Shown here: one piece after another, positions 60,181 through 64,000 of the stretch
Layout of the letters: each line of letters begins with the position of its first letter
How positions within the stretch are numbered: position 1 is the first letter of the stretch
DNA from: Strongyloides papillosus
Lineage: Eukaryota > Nematoda > Chromadorea > Rhabditida > Strongyloididae
DNA: 64,000 bases
NCBI GenBank assembly: GCA_005656395.1
Contig: SRSI01000048.1
Coordinates: forward strand, 620,001-684,000
Direction: 5' to 3'
Position numbers and translations under genes: made by a program
Notes under the pieces: model-generated
The model's database searches: none
Seen by the model: only the letters and a program-made list of their open reading frames with translations
What the model was told of the DNA's origin: nothing

Positions 60181-61522
60181 AAAGTATAATACCTAATTCC
60201 TAATAAAAACAACAATAAGTTTTAAAATCACTTTCTTGATGCGCCTTGAAGATATGAGATTTTATAAAAATGACACGGAAAAGCGTCATTTTTGCAAAAT
60301 TCCGTATTTAATACTTCACGTTAGCAAGTGAGTATGATAGATCGCCAAAATTATGCGCCATTTATAGTTCCAAAATAAATCTATCTTAAGACGATTTTAA
60401 TTTTTAAGGTCAAATAATTTACTTAAAATCATTGTCTCTTGTAAAAGAGATACTCGGAATTAATCAAATTATCAAATGCTTTCGTAATTTTTTACATAAT
60501 TAAATATAGTAAATATGAATATTTAAAATTTAAACTAAAGATAATTAATAAAAGAATGATATAACAAATTTGGCTGTTTCAAAATATAAATTGGACAAAT
60601 TTAAAATTGTTTCATCAATTCCGACATATCTTAAATAACAATTAAAAAAGTTGAATATGATGTTTTAGCATTAGTAATATTTGAAACTGTGTGTATTTCG
60701 AGCTTGTACAAAATGTTTACTATTTTAGAAACATTCATTGAAAATATTTGAATATGACGGAAAATGTGAAAAAAATAAAAATATTCAAAACAACAATTGA
60801 CTATGAAAATGATAAATATTGTCTACCATCCATGAAAGTTCTTAAAAAATAACATGAAACAGAGAACCTAATGATATAACTGTAAAGATGTAATATACAA
60901 ATACCAGATTACCAGCTTTGAAACGAAAAGTATTTATTCTAGTAACTTAACATGATATAAGTAGAATTTGAGATCGGATACAAATAGAACAATATCAATT
61001 TTAATTTTATACCATTTTTTTTTATTTATTATCATTTTTTGTACATAATTTTTAGAAACAAATTATCAATCAAATACTTTTGTTCGAAATCAAAGATTGT
61101 TTTCTATAGACTTTTATGACTAAACAATTTATTACGCAGAATACAACAGATTCATAATTTTTAAAAGTTAATCAAGGAAATGATGAATTTAGTTTAAATA
61201 ACATTGTTTATTGGAATTTGATAATTTTTAAAATATAGTATTTTAATATGTATTAATATTGTGACCTAAGTATTGAAATTTAACTTTTAATAGTTTATTA
61301 ATACCACACAGCAACTTATAATGGCTAAAAAAATTAATCATTATATCGTGTAAAAAAGTCTACATAATTTATTATCTTTTTAAAGTTGAGGTGTCTAACG
61401 ATACTATAAACGCAAAGTATGAAACAATCTTACTAGACATTAGCAATTAATTATTAGGTAATTCTAAATGTGTAATCCAAGAATCAAATGTACAATTTAT
61501 AAATCTAGTATAAACAGTAACG
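59851..61522. other. Right arm of DNA transposon and gene-free region
   Basis: The right inverted repeat lies at about 59961-60180, followed by a hairpin (60266-60293). From 60300 to the LTR at 61523 the sequence is AT-rich without coding content. Confidence 0.5.
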
Positions 61523-61752
61523 TGTAATGTGGAACACATTATTATCCATCCTGTTCTAAGAAAACTTTAGACACAAAACATTCAACGTCACATCCCCCAA
61601 CTCAAACTACCTAAAGCAATATAAATACAAGCCTTTAAGAGAACATAGCCAGTCTAGTTAAAAATAGTTTTCTAATATGTTGTAACCTTATAATACCTTT
61701 CTTTCTAATAAACTCTACCTTATATTAAATCTGCATATCCATTCACATAACA
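61523..61752 (+). repeat. 5' LTR of a Ty3/gypsy-type retrotransposon (putative)
   Basis: 230 nt beginning TGTAATGTGG and ending CACATAACA, short terminal inverted repeats that match at 8 of 9 positions, with the canonical TG...CA. Inside are TATAAATA (about 61619) as promoter and AATAAA-like AATAAACTC (about 61708) as polyadenylation signal, in the right order. A TGG-starting primer-binding-site candidate follows directly. The matching 3' LTR is beyond the window, so this LTR is inferred from structure alone. Confidence 0.6.
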
Positions 61753-61770
61753 TGGAGGTTCCACCAAACT
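61753..61770 (+). other. Candidate tRNA primer-binding site
   Basis: TGGAGGTTCCACCAAAC starts right after the CA end of the LTR, and its TGG complements a tRNA CCA end. I could not assign the tRNA. Confidence 0.4.
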
Positions 61771-62511
61771 TACTCACCAAAGATTCAAAGCAAGTATGAT
61801 CAAAATAAGGATTAATTCCTGGGAAATAACAATCATCTTATTATTAGTAATAGGATCTATAAATATCAATATTCACAAACTTATAAAAGGTCAAGACCGC
61901 AGTGATCACAAAGAGATTCAATAGAATAGCGGCGATAATGGCATCACACATACACACTAAAGCATAAGGAAACGTTTCAAATAGAAAGGATATATCCACT
62001 AAAAGAGGAGTTATTGGATAAAAGGCTGGCCAGCTATCAGCAACAACCAATACCCCTACCTACGAGAAAACAATATATATATTTAGTAGCGCTATCGAAA
62101 AAAAATATTACAAAACTTTAATAATATTTACTTATACAATTTCAGACTGGAAAATAATTAGAGGATTTGACCACCACGATACCAAACCACATATTATCAT
62201 ACTATACTATTACATAAAGCGGCACCAACAACTACTTGGATTATTCGCAACGATACGAAGAAGGTAGCTGAGCAATTAAAAGACCTGACATTGAAAAGGA
62301 AAAGAAGTACTACCAAAGGAGAGAAATGCGAAACAAGTAGATCAAAAACACCAACAAGCCAATTAAAACAATTAGAAGACGAATGGGAAACAACTCAAAG
62401 AGATATGTTAAGAAAACCCACATCTGTTAAACTCCAAAAACTTGCGGAATACACGGAAAAAGTTGAGATCTACCGAAAAAACACAACATAAAGGAAGAAT
62501 ACGTAATTCCT
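61771..62511 (+). pseudogene. Leader and gag-like remnant of the retrotransposon
   Basis: Only short broken frames: one to about 61920, and one at 62291-62491 with KRKRSTTKGEKCETSRSKTP and a coiled Glu/Leu part. No capsid motif, no CCHC knuckle and no DTG/DSG protease site is seen. The space is too short for full gag and protease. Confidence 0.45.
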
Positions 62512-62997
62512 ATGTTAGACTTTGGAGAAACTGATGAAAACAAATTGCGCAAAAGAATCATCGACGAACTATTCGAAAACACTATTATAGAACCACATAG
62601 CGAAAACATAATACAAGTAAGAACAAATATAGCAGAAAAAACAGCCTTTTTCGTTAACAACGAAAAATGGAAAAAAGACAATCACCTCTTTACTATCAAC
62701 CAAATAGCCAACGTACAAGAGAAAAATTACTATTCTATTTACATCCAAAATATCGGACGTAACCCAATTACTATCAAGAAAGGTACAATATTGGGACATA
62801 TTACTGGTATCGTTGAAGATAACGAAAACCGCTTACTTATTAAGGGAGAAGAACTTATTCCCGAAGAAATTCAATTGGATAACATCCCAGAATTTCCAAG
62901 AAAACAGAAAACATTATCTTACGATGAATTAATGAAACTTAAAAAAATAGATACCACCAATATATTCAAAAACAATATTCAGAAACTTAAAATCTAA
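62512..62997 (+). CDS. Pol linker of the retrotransposon (between protease and RT)
   Basis: An open frame of 161 codons; reading can extend upstream to about 62468. The part YYSIYIQNIGRNPITIKKGT resembles the beta-rich segment that follows the protease in Ty3/gypsy pol (V-x-N-x-x-x-x-x-I-x-x-G-x-x-[IL]-G). The protease active site itself is absent. It stops at 62997, 47 nt inside the overlapping RT frame, which is in +1. Confidence 0.5.
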   Translation: MLDFGETDENKLRKRIIDELFENTIIEPHSENIIQVRTNIAEKTAFFVNNEKWKKDNHLFTINQIANVQEKNYYSIYIQNIGRNPITIKKGTILGHITGIVEDNENRLLIKGEELIPEEIQLDNIPEFPRKQKTLSYDELMKLKKIDTTNIFKNNIQKLKI

Positions 62998-64000
62998 TTT
63001 GAAAATACCGTCACATATTTCACGACTACGATGGCAAACCAGGACGATACAATGGACTAGGCACAATGGAATCAAACTAAAGAACATCAATTGCGAACCA
63101 AAAAGAATTCGTGCAGGCAGACTTCCAAAAGAGAAAGAAAAAGCAATGAAAGAACAACTTGAAATACTATTAAATAACGACATGATTGAACCAAGCCGAA
63201 GTCCATATTTATCCAGAGCATTATTAGTGAAAAAGAAAAATGGCGAATACCGATTTGTTGTAGACTTCAGAGAACTTAATTTACAGCTCATGAAACAATC
63301 TAATTACATACCTAGAATAGAAGACATCATGCAGGAAACAATCGGCAACAAATTTCATACAGTAATGGATTTCAAATCAGGTTTTCACCAAATACCACTG
63401 GATACAAATTCAAAAAGACTAGCCAGCTTCATAACACACAAAGGAATTTACAGCTACAAGGTCATGCCAATGGGCCTAAGTGGCTCCCCGGACACCTTTC
63501 AAAGAATTGTCGAAAACATGATGAATCAAGTACACAGATCTTTTGTTTACATCGATGACATATTACTCACATCAAAAGATGAAGATGAACATATCAAACA
63601 AATAGAAAAGACATTCAGATTCATGGAAAAATACAACATAAAGATCACTTTGGAAAAAACAGAATTTGGCAAAGCCGAAATCAAATACTTAGGTTTTATG
63701 CTATCAGAAAATGGAATTAGACCAGATCCAAAAAAGGTACAAGCAATAAAAGAAAAAGAAGCACCTAAAAACGACAAAGAAGTACGAGCATTTATTGGAA
63801 TGTACTCTTTTTTTCGACGACACATACAAAACTTCGCAAAAATAGCAGACCCATTGCACAAGATTGTAAATAACTACAAATGGACAGATATAGAAGAAAA
63901 AGCATTCATCAATCTCAAGGAAGCTCTTATTAATGCAGCAACTTTAAAACCACCCAATCCAGATAAACAATACACAATTCAAACAGATGCCAGTTTTCAA
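62951..64000 (+). CDS. Ty3/gypsy reverse transcriptase and start of RNase H (partial)
   Basis: The frame is open from 62951 to the right edge, 350 codons. RT motifs in order: LLNNDMIEPSRSPY with ALLVKKKNGEYRFVVDFREL, MDFKSGFHQIPLD, MPMGLSGSPDTFQRI, the catalytic VYIDDIL (the Y-x-D-D box), KTEFGKAEIKYLGFMLSENG and RAFIGMYSFFRRHI. The start of RNase H follows (YTIQTDASF), then the window ends. This order and the connection domain are typical of Ty3/gypsy (Metaviridae-type) elements. The catalytic residues are intact. Confidence 0.88.
   Translation, partial: MPPIYSKTIFRNLKSNLKIPSHISRLRWQTRTIQWTRHNGIKLKNINCEPKRIRAGRLPKEKEKAMKEQLEILLNNDMIEPSRSPYLSRALLVKKKNGEYRFVVDFRELNLQLMKQSNYIPRIEDIMQETIGNKFHTVMDFKSGFHQIPLDTNSKRLASFITHKGIYSYKVMPMGLSGSPDTFQRIVENMMNQVHRSFVYIDDILLTSKDEDEHIKQIEKTFRFMEKYNIKITLEKTEFGKAEIKYLGFMLSENGIRPDPKKVQAIKEKEAPKNDKEVRAFIGMYSFFRRHIQNFAKIADPLHKIVNNYKWTDIEEKAFINLKEALINAATLKPPNPDKQYTIQTDASFQ

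Noticed and set aside
61844..62050. Minus-strand 68-codon hydrophobic frame in the retrotransposon leader
   Set aside because: No homology, opposite to the element's transcription, and in a region of broken frames.

Overview
The window is nuclear DNA of a very AT-rich nematode. Introns are mostly 41-60 nt, many start codons sit directly behind a 3' splice acceptor (the pattern of spliced-leader trans-splicing), and most recognisable genes have clear C. elegans counterparts. Composition, tiny sparse introns and gene content fit a clade IV worm of the Strongyloididae type (Strongyloides, Parastrongyloides, Rhabditophanes). That placement is inference; the genus cannot be read from the sequence.

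Layout. 1-63: tail of a gene entering from the left. 64-4307: gene-free. 4308-10857: HMBOX1-type homeobox gene (+), Ly6-like surface protein (+), HPRT (-), RIO2 kinase (-). 12101-13411: SPOP-like MATH-BTB adaptor (-). 13412-17749: gene-free. 17750-20726: V-ATPase subunit G (+), PP1-type phosphatase (-), trans-2-enoyl-CoA reductase (+). 22162-26893: secreted mucin-like repeat protein (+) and a divergent PP1-like phosphatase (+). 27146-30374: three co-directional minus-strand genes, two Ig-like proteins and a four-helix membrane protein. 32041-37127: single-pass membrane protein (-), two tandem borealin-like genes (+), TMEM106-like (-), TMEM234-like (-). 39489-46482: ARNT/AHA-1 (+), mitochondrial ribosomal protein L43 (-), Cdc20/FZY-1 (-), ribophorin I (+).

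From about 47.5 kb the character changes to accessory DNA: a truncated Argonaute-like remnant, a 1.07 kb TA-flanked palindromic element, a tandem array of RFWD3-like RING proteins (one dead copy, two intact), a DNA transposon with an intact 621-codon transposase between long inverted repeats, and the 5' part of a Ty3/gypsy LTR retrotransposon that runs off the right edge.

The core genes cover cell division (Cdc20, two borealin-like proteins), protein and ribosome production (RIO2, MRPL43, ribophorin I), metabolism and acidification (HPRT, TECR, V-ATPase) and transcription (HMBOX1-like, AHA-1). A striking property is a block from about 10.6 to 36.8 kb where nearly every conserved gene carries one to three single-base frame breaks, whereas genes on either side are clean. 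Summed exon lengths become multiples of three once the indels located by homology are counted. This looks like a stretch of poor consensus, not a block of pseudogenes.
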